Part shown: positions 16,068 to 24,951 of the stretch, piece by piece
Layout of the letters: every line of letters starts with the position of its first letter
Position numbering within the stretch: the first letter of the stretch is position 1
Assembly (NCBI GenBank): GCA_014376765.1
Contig: JACMQX010000037.1
Span: forward strand, 1-37,902
Reading direction: 5' to 3'
Source: Ramlibacter sp.
GTDB lineage: Bacteria; Pseudomonadota; Gammaproteobacteria; Burkholderiales; Burkholderiaceae_C
Length of the DNA stretch: 37,902 nucleotides
Translations under genes and position numbers: made by a program
Notes under the pieces: model-generated
Database searches by the model: none
Seen by the model: only the letters and a program-made list of their open reading frames with translations
Told to the model about the DNA's origin: nothing

Positions 16068-17186
16068 ATGAGTATTGAAATCCGCAACGTCAGCAAACAG
16101 TTTGGCGACTTTCACGCACTGAGGGATGTGTCGCTGGACATCCAGTCGGGGGAACTCGTCGCCTTGCTTGGGCCTTCGGGCTGCGGCAAGACGACCTTGC
16201 TGCGCATCATCGCCGGGCTGGAAACGGCTGACCATGGAAGCATCCTGTTCTCAGGCGAGGACACCACCGATGTCCACGTCCGCGAGCGCCAGGTCGGCTT
16301 CGTGTTTCAGCATTACGCGTTGTTCCGCCACATGACCGTGTTCGAGAACGTGGCTTTCGGCCTGCGCGTGAAGCCGCGCGGCCAGCGCCCGAGTGAAGAT
16401 CAGATCAAGCAGAAGGTGCACGATCTCCTGAACCTGGTGCAACTCGACTGGCTGGCCGACCGTTTTCCCTCACAGCTCTCAGGCGGGCAGCGCCAGCGCA
16501 TCGCCCTGGCCCGCGCCCTCGCCGTCGAGCCCAAGGTGCTGTTGCTGGATGAGCCCTTCGGCGCGCTGGACGCCAAGGTGCGCAAGGAGCTTCGCCGCTG
16601 GCTGCGCCGACTGCATGACGAATTGCATGTCACCAGCATCTTCGTCACGCACGACCAGGAGGAGGCGCTTGAAGTGGCGGACAGGGTGGTGCTGATGAAT
16701 AGCGGCAAGGTCGAGCAGATTGGCTCGCCGCAAGAGGTCTGGGACCATCCGGCCAGCCCGTTTGTGTATGGCTTTCTGGGCGACGTGAATACCTTCCATG
16801 GCCGCGCGCATGAAGGACAGGTCATGCTGGACGGCATGCACCTTGACTCCCCCGAGCACGCCGATGCGCAGAATGCAAAAGCCTTTGCCTATGTGCGGCC
16901 CCACGACCTGGATGTGCAGCGTTATTCGCCAGGCTTGGGCGTGGACACTTCGGGCCGTCCGCGCGGCATCGTGGTGCAACTGGTCCGCGCGATCGTGGTG
17001 GGGCCCATTGCCCGGCTGGAACTTATTCCGGCTGAGGACTTCAAACCCTCCGACAATCCCGGCAGGGACCCGATCATTGAGGCGCAAATACCGGCGCAGC
17101 AGTTCAGGGACGAGGGATTCCGTGAGGGCGAAATGCTGGTGGTGACACCGCGCCGCGCCCGTGTGTTTGTTGAGAGCCCCGCCTGA
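16068..17186 (+). CDS. cysA: Sulfate/thiosulfate ABC transporter ATPase CysA
   Basis: A 372-residue ATP-binding subunit. It has Walker [10 protein letters not shown] (35-43), the Q-loop in [11 protein letters not shown], signature SGGQRQR (138-144), Walker [12 protein letters not shown] and an H-loop in VTHDQEEA, then a C-terminal regulatory TOBE-like domain. The ATG at 16068 gives the family N-terminus [13 protein letters not shown] with GAGAAAG upstream; the longer open frame to 15975 lies inside cysW. It energises CysUW loaded by CysP and probably Sbp. Confidence 0.96.
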   Translation: MSIEIRNVSKQFGDFHALRDVSLDIQSGELVALLGPSGCGKTTLLRIIAGLETADHGSILFSGEDTTDVHVRERQVGFVFQHYALFRHMTVFENVAFGLRVKPRGQRPSEDQIKQKVHDLLNLVQLDWLADRFPSQLSGGQRQRIALARALAVEPKVLLLDEPFGALDAKVRKELRRWLRRLHDELHVTSIFVTHDQEEALEVADRVVLMNSGKVEQIGSPQEVWDHPASPFVYGFLGDVNTFHGRAHEGQVMLDGMHLDSPEHADAQNAKAFAYVRPHDLDVQRYSPGLGVDTSGRPRGIVVQLVRAIVVGPIARLELIPAEDFKPSDNPGRDPIIEAQIPAQQFRDEGFREGEMLVVTPRRARVFVESPA

Positions 17187-17221
17187 TTTGCAGGAGCGGC
17201 ACCTCGTTCAATAGGATGGCA

Positions 17222-17740
17222 ATGCTTCTGACGACTTTTGACGCGCACCCGCGTCGTGTACTGGCCCTTGTCAGCCTGGTGTGCGTGGGCCTGCTGGCTT
17301 TCGGCTTGTATTTGCAGCATGTGGTGGGGCTTGAGCCTTGCCCGATGTGCATCGTGCAACGCTATGCGCTGGTGCTGGTGGCGATTTTTGCTGCCACCGG
17401 CGCCATGGGTGCCGTATCCGGCAAGGGCAGGGGGCTGCTGTTTACGAGCGTGGGGTTGGCTGTCATCCTGGCCGGCCTCGGCGCCTTTACTGCTGCGCGG
17501 CAAAGCTGGCTGCAGTGGTATCCCTCCGCGTCAGCCTCCTGCGGGCGCGACATCTACGGGATGATCGAGACCTTCCCCCTGCAGCGCGCGATTCCCATGA
17601 TTTTTCGCGGCAGCGGGGACTGCAGCAAGGTGGACTGGACTTTTCTTGGCGGCTCCATCGCCAACTGGTCGTTCGTCTGGTTTGTGGCCGTGATCGTGGT
17701 GATGCTGGCGTTGGTGGTGCGGCAACTGCGCCGGCGCTAG
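17222..17740 (+). CDS. dsbB: Disulfide bond formation protein B
   Basis: A 172-residue inner-membrane quinone reductase that reoxidises DsbA. It has four hydrophobic segments; the first periplasmic pair is C40-P-M-C43 (EPCPMC) and the second pair C107 and C134. The start at 17222 is preferred because AGGA (17213-17216) lies five bases upstream; an in-frame ATG at 17216 would lose that spacing. It lies 35 bp after cysA on the same strand and may be read through from the sulfur operon, although dsbB is not a known cys gene. Confidence 0.93.
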   Translation: MLLTTFDAHPRRVLALVSLVCVGLLAFGLYLQHVVGLEPCPMCIVQRYALVLVAIFAATGAMGAVSGKGRGLLFTSVGLAVILAGLGAFTAARQSWLQWYPSASASCGRDIYGMIETFPLQRAIPMIFRGSGDCSKVDWTFLGGSIANWSFVWFVAVIVVMLALVVRQLRRR

Positions 17741-17757
17741 ATTGGAGCGACGCTGTG

Positions 17758-17778
17758 ATGCCGGATCAAGTCCGGCAT
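17758..17778. repeat. REP-like palindrome ATGCCGGA-TCAAG-TCCGGCAT
   Basis: A perfect 8-bp stem with a 5-nt loop TCAAG between convergent dsbB and argA. The same loop and a similar GTCAT flank occur in the palindromes at 20557-20639, pointing to a dispersed intergenic repeat family. Confidence 0.75.
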
Positions 17779-17795
17779 GACAAGGTCTGGCTAAT

Positions 17796-19145
17796 TCAGA
17801 CCAGCTTCTTCACCAGTACCAGGCTTTTGCGGTCCCAGTTGTACTTGCGCTTGCGCGCCTCGGGCAGCCAGTCGGGGTCCATCTGGACAAAACCGCGTTT
17901 GAGAAACCAGTGCATGGTCCGTGTGGTCAGCACAAAAATGCTTTGCAGCCCCATGGCCCGGGCGCGCTGCTCGATCCGCTTCAGAATCTTCTCACCATCC
18001 CCCTGGCCCTGGCTTTGGGGCGACACGGTGAGTGCGGCCATCTCGCCCGTTTTGCTTTCTGCGTAGGGGTAGAGCGCTGCACACGCAAAGATCACGCCGT
18101 CATGCTCGACGATGGTGTAGTTGGCTGCGTCGCGCTCGATCTCGGTGCGGCTGCGCTTGACCAGCGTGCCGTCTTTTTCAAACGGCTCGATCAACTGCAG
18201 GATGCCGGCCACGTCGTCGCCCGTGGCTTCGCGCAGGCTCTCGAGTTTTTCGTCGATCACCATGGTGCCGATGCCGTCGTGAACATAAATCTCAAGCAGC
18301 AGCGAGCCGTCAATCGCAAACGGCAGGATGTGGTTGCGCTCCACGCCGTGCTTGCAGGCCTTCACGCAGTGCTGCAGGTAAAACGCGCTGTCAGTGGGTT
18401 GCTGGGCGGGCGGCAGGTCTTGCAGCAACTTCTCGGCGACGGCCAGGGGCAGCTCGGTGTCGATTGGGTTGTCTTCACCTTCAGGCGCCGCCGGGTCCAT
18501 GCGGATACCGGGCACTTCCGTCACAAAAATCAGCTTGTCGGCCTGCAAGGCGATGGCCACCGATGTGGCCACTTCTTCCATCGCCAGATTGAAAGCCTCG
18601 CCGGTAGGGGAGAACCCGAACGGCGAGATCAGCACCATGGCGCCGAAGTCCAGCGTGCGCATGATGCCCGCCACATCGACTTTGCGCACCAGGCCGGAAT
18701 GCTGGAAGTCCACGCCGTCGACAACGCCCACGGGCCTGGCGGTGATGAAGTTGCCCGAGATGACGCGGACGGTGGAGCCGGCCATTGGCGTGTTGGGCAG
18801 GCCTTGGCTGAAGGCTGCCTCGATTTCATAGCGCAGCTGGCCAGCAGCCTCCTGCGCGCTGTCCAGCGCCACCTCGTCGGTGATGCGCATGCCGTGGGAG
18901 TACTTGCCCGCATGGCCCTTGGCCTTGAGCTGCTCGTTCACCTGCGGCCGGAAGCCGTGCACCAGCACGACCTTCACGCCCATGCTCTGGATCAGCGCAA
19001 GGTCCTGCGCCAGGTGGTGCAGCTTGCCCGCGGCAATGGCCTCGCCCGCAATGCCCACGACAAAGGTTTTGCCACGGTGCATGTGGATGTAGGGTGCCAC
19101 CGAACGGAACCAGGGTACGAAGGTGAAATTGAAAACGGTGGACAT
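17796..19145 (-). CDS. argA: N-acetylglutamate synthase
   Basis: Catalyses the first step of arginine synthesis, acetyl-CoA plus glutamate to N-acetylglutamate. The 449-residue protein has an amino-acid-kinase-like N-terminal domain (VVLVHGFRPQVNEQL, SPFGFSPTGEAFNLAMEEVA) and a C-terminal GNAT domain with acetyl-CoA motif QSQGQG (377-382). It is the classical two-domain ArgA length. The ATG at 19145 gives MSTVFNFTFVPWFRSVAPYIH, the family N-terminus; the open frame to 19280 would cover the start of the divergent GGDEF-like gene. Confidence 0.95.
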   Translation of the reverse strand: MSTVFNFTFVPWFRSVAPYIHMHRGKTFVVGIAGEAIAAGKLHHLAQDLALIQSMGVKVVLVHGFRPQVNEQLKAKGHAGKYSHGMRITDEVALDSAQEAAGQLRYEIEAAFSQGLPNTPMAGSTVRVISGNFITARPVGVVDGVDFQHSGLVRKVDVAGIMRTLDFGAMVLISPFGFSPTGEAFNLAMEEVATSVAIALQADKLIFVTEVPGIRMDPAAPEGEDNPIDTELPLAVAEKLLQDLPPAQQPTDSAFYLQHCVKACKHGVERNHILPFAIDGSLLLEIYVHDGIGTMVIDEKLESLREATGDDVAGILQLIEPFEKDGTLVKRSRTEIERDAANYTIVEHDGVIFACAALYPYAESKTGEMAALTVSPQSQGQGDGEKILKRIEQRARAMGLQSIFVLTTRTMHWFLKRGFVQMDPDWLPEARKRKYNWDRKSLVLVKKLV

Positions 19146-19267
19146 CAGCGCTTTCGCTAGAGCTTGGAGGTGGCAGGAAGGCGGGGCGGGCCAGCGGAGC
19201 CGGATTTCAGTACCCCTTTGCCGCCCGAGTGTAAGGTAAGCGACGCAAGGGAGGGAGGGGCTTACCG

Positions 19268-20533
19268 GTGGCATTGCCATGCGGCGCGCCGCTGTGTACG
19301 CTCATGGCAATGAATGCAATTGCAACCGGTTTCTGGGGGGCGTTTTTCGGCACCGTGGCGTTGATGGTCGCCGGCTCCGTGTTCGCTTTCTTTCGCTCGC
19401 TGCACCGTGTCGGTTTCAATGCAGCGCTTGCGGCCATGGCCTCAGGGCTCTTTGTGGCGGCCTACATCGGCTGGCTGCCGATCCCTTCGCTTGACGTGTC
19501 TGACCGCGTGCAGGCCCATGTGGCCACCGTGACCTCCGGCATCCTGGCCTATTTGCTGCTCTACATGCTGGGCCTTCAGCGCCGCATCAAGCTGGCCCTG
19601 CAGGTGCTGTACGGTCTGTGCGCCGTGTCCGCTGCAGTGTTGCTTGCCGGCTGGTTGCTCACGCCGTTTCAGGCGCTCGTTCTCAGCTCTGCGGGCACTT
19701 GTTTGCTGACCCTGGCGGGCCTGGCGATCTGTTTGCGCAGCGCGCTGCGGGGTGAGGGCCTCGCCTGGGCGACTGTTACTGGCCTCGTGCTTACGCTGGC
19801 CGCTGTGACAAGCCTTTCCTGGATCGCCATTTCGCGGGGCAACGTGCCCTGGCCTGTGCATGCGGTGAGCGCTTTTGCCGCCAGCGCCTACATGGTTGTG
19901 ATTGCCAGCGTCCTCTGGGCCCGCTATTCCTACCTCGTTGAACTGCATGAAGTCATGGCGCATGGCCCGGCCTACGACCCGGTGACCCGCATGCGCTCGC
20001 ATTCAGAGACTGGTCAGATGCTGGGCAATGAGTTCAAGCGGCTCAAGTCCGACGACATGCCGATCGGCGTGATCGTCATCTCGATCAGCAACTTCTATGC
20101 ACTTGAAAAGCTGCACGGCCGCGCGGCGGTCAACCATGCCTTGTTCATTTGTGCTGCGCGGCTGCGCCGCACCGTGCCGTCAGACGTCGAGATGGGGCGG
20201 CTGGCGGACGACGGCTTCCTCCTCATGGTGCGCAACCCCAACCAGAACCGCCGGTTGATCCAGCTGGCGCGCGCCGTGCAGGTGCGCCTGGCCAAGCCGG
20301 TGGTGCTGAGCACCAGCCGTGAGCCGGGCCAGCTGGAAAGCGCCCTGGCCCTGTGGGCGGCCGATGTGGGCGTGGGTGTGTTGACGGCGTCCGCAGCCGA
20401 CGTGAAAGCGTCCAGCGCAGTGGCATTGGGCCGTGCGATGTCGCGGACTGCCTGGAGCTTTGCCAGCCGGGTGGCGTGGTTTGATAAATCGACTGGCCGC
20501 ATCGACGAACTCCCTGACCCGGCAGCTGTATAG
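19268..20533 (+). CDS. Membrane protein with degenerate GGDEF domain
   Basis: A 421-residue protein. Residues 20-220 hold six to seven membrane segments; the C-terminal part (about 235-400) is a GGDEF-like fold beginning DPVTRMRSHSETG where active cyclases have DxLTGLxNR. The signature loop reads RLADDGF (311-317) in place of RxGGDEF, and the metal-binding Asp before the F-K-x-x-N-D helix is missing (ISISNFYALEKLHG). Diguanylate cyclase activity is therefore unlikely; a c-di-GMP or protein-binding sensor is an inference. The GTG at 19268 is chosen for GGAGG at 19254-19258; ATG at 19304 or 19310 lacks a Shine-Dalgarno sequence. Confidence 0.8.
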   Translation: MALPCGAPLCTLMAMNAIATGFWGAFFGTVALMVAGSVFAFFRSLHRVGFNAALAAMASGLFVAAYIGWLPIPSLDVSDRVQAHVATVTSGILAYLLLYMLGLQRRIKLALQVLYGLCAVSAAVLLAGWLLTPFQALVLSSAGTCLLTLAGLAICLRSALRGEGLAWATVTGLVLTLAAVTSLSWIAISRGNVPWPVHAVSAFAASAYMVVIASVLWARYSYLVELHEVMAHGPAYDPVTRMRSHSETGQMLGNEFKRLKSDDMPIGVIVISISNFYALEKLHGRAAVNHALFICAARLRRTVPSDVEMGRLADDGFLLMVRNPNQNRRLIQLARAVQVRLAKPVVLSTSREPGQLESALALWAADVGVGVLTASAADVKASSAVALGRAMSRTAWSFASRVAWFDKSTGRIDELPDPAAV

Positions 20534-20556
20534 GGGCTGTCATCCAGGTAGCTGTC

Positions 20557-20639
20557 ATCCCGGACTCGATCCGGGGATCCATCGCGGCGTGAAGTGGCGC
20601 TGCCCCAACGCCAACATGGATTGCGGGTCAAGCCCGCAA
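20557..20639. repeat. REP-like palindrome pair
   Basis: CCCGGA/TCCGGG with loop CTCGA (20559-20575), and TTGCGGG/CCCGCAA with loop TCAAG (20621-20639). The first is preceded by GCTGTCATCC, which is also present at 20536-20545. The arrangement of two palindromes in opposite sense resembles a BIME. It fills most of the 197-bp gap before hrpA. Confidence 0.7.
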
Positions 20640-20730
20640 GGACAGACCGGGGGCGTTCAAAGGGCCCGATAATCCGTGCTCGGCTTTTGCCCTGCGCGCT
20701 CATCAACTTCATCCCCATCCCCCGCAACTT

Positions 20731-23700
20731 TTGTCAGCCTCTCCCCTGAAAATCGAATTTCCCGAATCGTTGCCTGTCTCGGGCAAGCGTGAAGACATCA
20801 TGGCCGCCATGGCCGCGCACCAGGTCATCATCGTGTGCGGTGAAACGGGCTCGGGCAAGACTACGCAGCTTCCAAAAATCGCGCTGGCCATGGGCCGTGG
20901 CAAGCTGAACTACCCGCCTGGCAAGGGCCGGCTGATTGGTCATACCCAGCCCCGGCGCATCGCTGCCTCCAGTGTGGCCAAGCGCATTGCCGAAGAGCTC
21001 AAGACGCCGCTGGGTGAAGTGGTGGGTTTCAAGGTGCGCTTTCAGGACCGGCTGGGTCGGGACGCTTCAGTCAAGCTGATGACCGACGGCATTTTGCTTG
21101 CCGAGACCCAGACCGACCCGCTGCTCAGAGCCTACGACACCATCATCATTGACGAGGCGCATGAGCGCAGCCTCAACATCGACTTCCTGCTCGGTTATCT
21201 GCGCGAGATCCTGCCCAGGCGGCCGGACCTCAAGGTGGTGGTGACGTCAGCCACCATCGATGCCAACCGGTTTGCTGAACATTTCGCGTCTGCCAACGGC
21301 CCGGCGCCCATCATTTATGTATCGGGCCGCATGTTCCCCGTCGAGCAGCGTTACCGCCCTTACGAAGAGTCGCGCGAGTACGACCTTAACCATGCCATCG
21401 CCGATGGCGTTGACGAGTTGTGGCGCGACGCCGGCCGCACCGGCGGCGACATCCTCGTCTTCCTCCCGGGCGAGCGCGAGATCCGTGAGGCCGCTGACCA
21501 CCTGCGAAAACACCTGAGCCACCAGCCGGTCTACCGCGACGCCGAGGTGCTGCCGCTCTTCGCACGCCTCTCGCAAGCCGAGCAGGACCGGATTTTTGAC
21601 AGCCACAGCGGCAGGCGCATTGTGCTGGCCACCAACGTGGCTGAGACCTCGCTCACGGTGCCCGGCATCCGCTATGTCATTGATGCCGGCACGGCCCGGG
21701 TCAAGCGCTACAGCTTTCGCAGCAAGGTCGAGCAGTTGCTGGTCGAGCCCATCAGCCAGGCGGCGGCCAACCAGCGGGCCGGGCGTTGCGGCCGGGTCGC
21801 CAACGGCATCTGCATTCGCCTGTATGACGAAAAGGATTTTGCCGGGCGCGACGCTTTCACTGACCCAGAAATCCTGCGCAGCTCTTTGGCCGGTGTGATC
21901 TTGCGCATGAAGTCGCTGCATCTGGGCGATGTCGAGCAGTTCCCTTTCATCGAGCCGCCACAGCGCCGCGCCATTGCTGACGGCTACCAGTTGCTCAATG
22001 AACTGGGCGCGGTGGACGACGCCAACGAGCTCACGCCCATGGGCCTGGAACTGTCCCGCCTGCCGCTGGACCCGCGCGTCGGCCGCATGATCCTGGAGGC
22101 GCGGGAACGGCAGGCGCTTGATGAAATCCTGGTGATCGCATCGGCCCTGTCGGTGCAGGACGTGCGCGACCGGCCGATGGAAGCGCAACAGGCCGCCGAC
22201 CAGGCCCATGTGAAGTTTGACGACGACCGCAGTGAATTCAGCGGCTATTTGAAGCTCTGGAAATGGCTGGACGAGTCACGCGGCGGGCATAACAGGGAAC
22301 ACAAGCTCAGTAACCGCCAGTACGAGCAGTTGCTGCGCCAGAACTTCGTGAACATCAGAAGGGTGCGCGAATGGCGCGACATCCACTCCCAACTGCACAC
22401 CGTGGTGGCCGAGCACAAGTGGCGCCTCAATGCCGCACCCGCCAGCTATGAGCAGTTGCATATGTCAATGCTGGCCGGCTTGCTGGGCAACATCGGCTGG
22501 AAGATGGAAGATGATGAAGCCTACCTGGGCGCGCGCGGCATCAAGTTCTACCGCCACCCCGGTGCGCACCTGGCCAAAAAGCCGGGCCGCTGGATCGTGG
22601 CGGCCGAGCTGGTTGAGACAACCCGCCTGTTTGGCCGCGGCATCGCCAACATCGAGCCGCAGTGGCTGGAGCAGGTGGGCGGGCATCTGCTCAAAAAGCA
22701 GTTGCTTGATCCGCACTGGGAAAAGAAGGCCGCCGAAGTCACCGCGCTCGAGCGCGCGACGCTGTATGGCCTCGTGATCTACAGCGGGCGGCGTGTCAAC
22801 TACGGGCGCGTGGACATGGCGGCCGCGCGCGAGATCTTCATCCGCGAGGCCCTGGTGGCCGGCCAGTGGGAGACCAAGCTGCCCTTTCTTGTAGCCAATC
22901 AGAAGCTGATTGCGCAGGTAGAAGAGATGGAGCACAAGTCGCGCCGGCAGGATGTGCTGGTGGACGACGAGTTGATCTACGCCTTCTACGACCAGCAACT
23001 GCCGCCCGACGTGTTCAGCGGCCACAACTTCGAGCAGTGGTACCGCGAGGAGTCCCGCCGCCAGCCGCGCCTGTTGATGCTCGCCCGTGAAGAGCTGATG
23101 CGTCATGAGGCGGCGGGCATCACCACCAATGCCTTCCCCAAGACCATCCGGCTGGGCGGCGTGGACTGCGCCGCCACCTATCTGCACGAGCCAGGCGATG
23201 CGCGCGATGGCCTCACGGTGACCGTGCCGCTGTTTGTTCTGAACCAGGTGAACGACGAGCGCTGCGAATGGCTGGTGCCCGGCATGCTGCGGGACAAGAT
23301 TCTGGCCTTGCTCAAAAGCCTGCACCAGAAGCCGCGCTCGCGCTTTGTGCCGCTGCCTGAGAGCGCGACGCGCATTGCGGCCGAGATGAACGCGCCCCTG
23401 AAGTTTGGCCATGGCTCGCTCACCGATGCCTTGCTCAAGGTGGTGCGGGACGCAACGTCCCTGGACGTCAAGCGCGCCGACTTCAAGCTGGACATGCTCA
23501 CACCGCACCTGTTCATGAACTTCCGGATTGTTGACGAGCACGGTCGGCAAATGGGTGTGGGGCGCAACCTGGGCGCGCTCAAAGCCGAGCTGGGCGCGCA
23601 GGCGCGGGGCGCGTTTCAGGCGCTGGCGGGCCTGAAAGGTACGGGCCTGGGTGCGGGGCAAATTACCGGGCAAACTGAGGCTGCACCTGTAAGGGGTGGA

Positions 23701-24624
23701 CCCGGCGTCGGCACCGCTGCCGCAAGTAACAAACCGCAGGCCGCGGCCGCCCCGTCAGGCTTTGCGGTTGACGCCGGCCAGCGCCACACCACATGGGACT
23801 TTGGGGAATTGCCCGAGCTGATGGAAATCCGCAAGGGCGGCCAGGTGCTGATCGGCTTTCCTGCCCTGATCGATCAGGGCGACGCGGTCACGATTGAGGT
23901 GTTTGACGAGCCCGATGTGTCGGCCAGCAAACACCGCGCGGGCTTGCGCCGCCTGTTTGCGTTGCAGGTGAAGGACGCGCTCAAGTACCTTGAGAAAAAC
24001 CTGCCCGACCTGCAGAAGATGGCCGTGGCCTTCATGCCCCTGGGCACGCTGGAAGAGTTGCGCGAGCAGATCATTGAAGTGGCGCTGGAACGTGCCTTCC
24101 TGCTGGAGCCCTTGCCCATGGACGAGCCCGGGTTCAAGCGCCGGGTGGAAGAGGGCAGGGGGCGCCTGACCTTGATTGCCAATGAAGTGGCGCGCCTTGC
24201 CGCATCCATCCTGCTTGACTACGCCACCTCGGTGCGCAAGATCAAGGACACCAAGGTGCAGCCGGAGGCAACTGCTGATGCGCTGCAACAGCTGGCGCGC
24301 CTGGTGCCCAGGCGCTTCATGTCGGTGACGCCGTGGACTCAGCTACAGCACTTTCCCCGCTACCTCAAAGCAATCACCCTGCGGCTGGACAAGCTGCGCG
24401 CTGACGCTGCACGTGACGCGGCGAAACTGGCCGAGCTAAGGCCCCAGGAGCAGCGTTACTGGCGATTGTTATCAGAAAGAAAAGGCGCAGTTGACGACCG
24501 GATGCAAGAGTACCGGTGGCTGCTGGAAGAGCTTAGAGTGAGTTTTTTCGCGCAGGAACTGCGCACACCGCAGCCCGTGAGCGTGAAGCGGCTGGATAAA
24601 GTCTGGCTTCAGCTGAGCAGCTGA
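20731..24624 (+). CDS. hrpA: ATP-dependent RNA helicase HrpA (DEAH box)
   Basis: A 1297-residue helicase, full family length (E. coli HrpA about 1300), acting on stalled or structured mRNA and ribosomes. Motifs: I GETGSGKT (37-44), II DEAH (141-144), III SAT (173-175) and VI QRAGRCGR (348-355). These are followed by the winged-helix, ratchet and OB regions and the HrpA-specific DUF3418 C-terminal half. A Gly/Ala/Pro-rich linker (about 971-1015) interrupts that half. The first start in frame is TTG at 20731, giving MSASPLKIEFPE, without a visible Shine-Dalgarno sequence; the next Met would be too close to motif I. Start uncertain, identity firm. Confidence 0.95.
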   Translation: MSASPLKIEFPESLPVSGKREDIMAAMAAHQVIIVCGETGSGKTTQLPKIALAMGRGKLNYPPGKGRLIGHTQPRRIAASSVAKRIAEELKTPLGEVVGFKVRFQDRLGRDASVKLMTDGILLAETQTDPLLRAYDTIIIDEAHERSLNIDFLLGYLREILPRRPDLKVVVTSATIDANRFAEHFASANGPAPIIYVSGRMFPVEQRYRPYEESREYDLNHAIADGVDELWRDAGRTGGDILVFLPGEREIREAADHLRKHLSHQPVYRDAEVLPLFARLSQAEQDRIFDSHSGRRIVLATNVAETSLTVPGIRYVIDAGTARVKRYSFRSKVEQLLVEPISQAAANQRAGRCGRVANGICIRLYDEKDFAGRDAFTDPEILRSSLAGVILRMKSLHLGDVEQFPFIEPPQRRAIADGYQLLNELGAVDDANELTPMGLELSRLPLDPRVGRMILEARERQALDEILVIASALSVQDVRDRPMEAQQAADQAHVKFDDDRSEFSGYLKLWKWLDESRGGHNREHKLSNRQYEQLLRQNFVNIRRVREWRDIHSQLHTVVAEHKWRLNAAPASYEQLHMSMLAGLLGNIGWKMEDDEAYLGARGIKFYRHPGAHLAKKPGRWIVAAELVETTRLFGRGIANIEPQWLEQVGGHLLKKQLLDPHWEKKAAEVTALERATLYGLVIYSGRRVNYGRVDMAAAREIFIREALVAGQWETKLPFLVANQKLIAQVEEMEHKSRRQDVLVDDELIYAFYDQQLPPDVFSGHNFEQWYREESRRQPRLLMLAREELMRHEAAGITTNAFPKTIRLGGVDCAATYLHEPGDARDGLTVTVPLFVLNQVNDERCEWLVPGMLRDKILALLKSLHQKPRSRFVPLPESATRIAAEMNAPLKFGHGSLTDALLKVVRDATSLDVKRADFKLDMLTPHLFMNFRIVDEHGRQMGVGRNLGALKAELGAQARGAFQALAGLKGTGLGAGQITGQTEAAPVRGGPGVGTAAASNKPQAAAAPSGFAVDAGQRHTTWDFGELPELMEIRKGGQVLIGFPALIDQGDAVTIEVFDEPDVSASKHRAGLRRLFALQVKDALKYLEKNLPDLQKMAVAFMPLGTLEELREQIIEVALERAFLLEPLPMDEPGFKRRVEEGRGRLTLIANEVARLAASILLDYATSVRKIKDTKVQPEATADALQQLARLVPRRFMSVTPWTQLQHFPRYLKAITLRLDKLRADAARDAAKLAELRPQEQRYWRLLSERKGAVDDRMQEYRWLLEELRVSFFAQELRTPQPVSVKRLDKVWLQLSS

Positions 24625-24626
24625 AG
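24607..24626. other. Hairpin overlapping the hrpA stop codon
   Basis: CTTCAGCT/AGCTGAAG, a perfect 8-bp stem with loop GAGC; the TGA stop lies in the right arm. There is no T-tract, so it is not a classical terminator. It may protect the mRNA end or separate transcription from convergent DUF3309. Confidence 0.5.
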
Positions 24627-24644
24627 CCGGAGCGGGATGACCGT

Positions 24645-24803
24645 TTAAATCTTGCCCATGAGCAGGAGCACCACCAGGATCAGCACCACCAGGCCAATGC
24701 CACCGCTCGGGCCATAGCCCCATGCGCGGCTGTGGCCCCAGGTCGGCAGGGCGCCGACAAGGATCAGGATGAGGACAATCAGCAAAATGAGGGATAAAGA
24801 CAT
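24645..24803 (-). CDS. DUF3309 family small membrane protein
   Basis: A 52-residue protein: a hydrophobic segment (LSLILLIVLILILVGALP), a short polar loop with the family motif PTWGHSRAWGYGPSGG, and a second hydrophobic segment. It is a two-pass inner-membrane mini-protein of the DUF3309 family, function unknown, common in proteobacteria and often near stress genes. The ATG at 24803 is preceded by AAAGGTG at good spacing; the longer frame to 24857 adds an unrelated N-terminus. Confidence 0.88.
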   Translation of the reverse strand: MSLSLILLIVLILILVGALPTWGHSRAWGYGPSGGIGLVVLILVVLLLMGKI

Positions 24804-24951
24804 GGTGTCACCTTTGTGTAAGTTGTTGTCGAAGCAGACGAGGCAATAGTCGCTCAAGCAACAACAACCGTCAGCAGGCGCAAGGGCCGAACGGCGGTCA
24901 GGCCTGTCCTACAGGTGAATGCGGTGCGCAGGAACTTGAACCGCGCCGCGG

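Noticed and set aside
17910..19160. 416-residue plus-strand frame across argA
   Set aside because: ArgA kinase-like and GNAT domains are clear on the minus strand.
22465..23673. 402-residue minus-strand frame inside hrpA
   Set aside because: Antisense to conserved helicase sequence; composition typical of complementary-strand frames.
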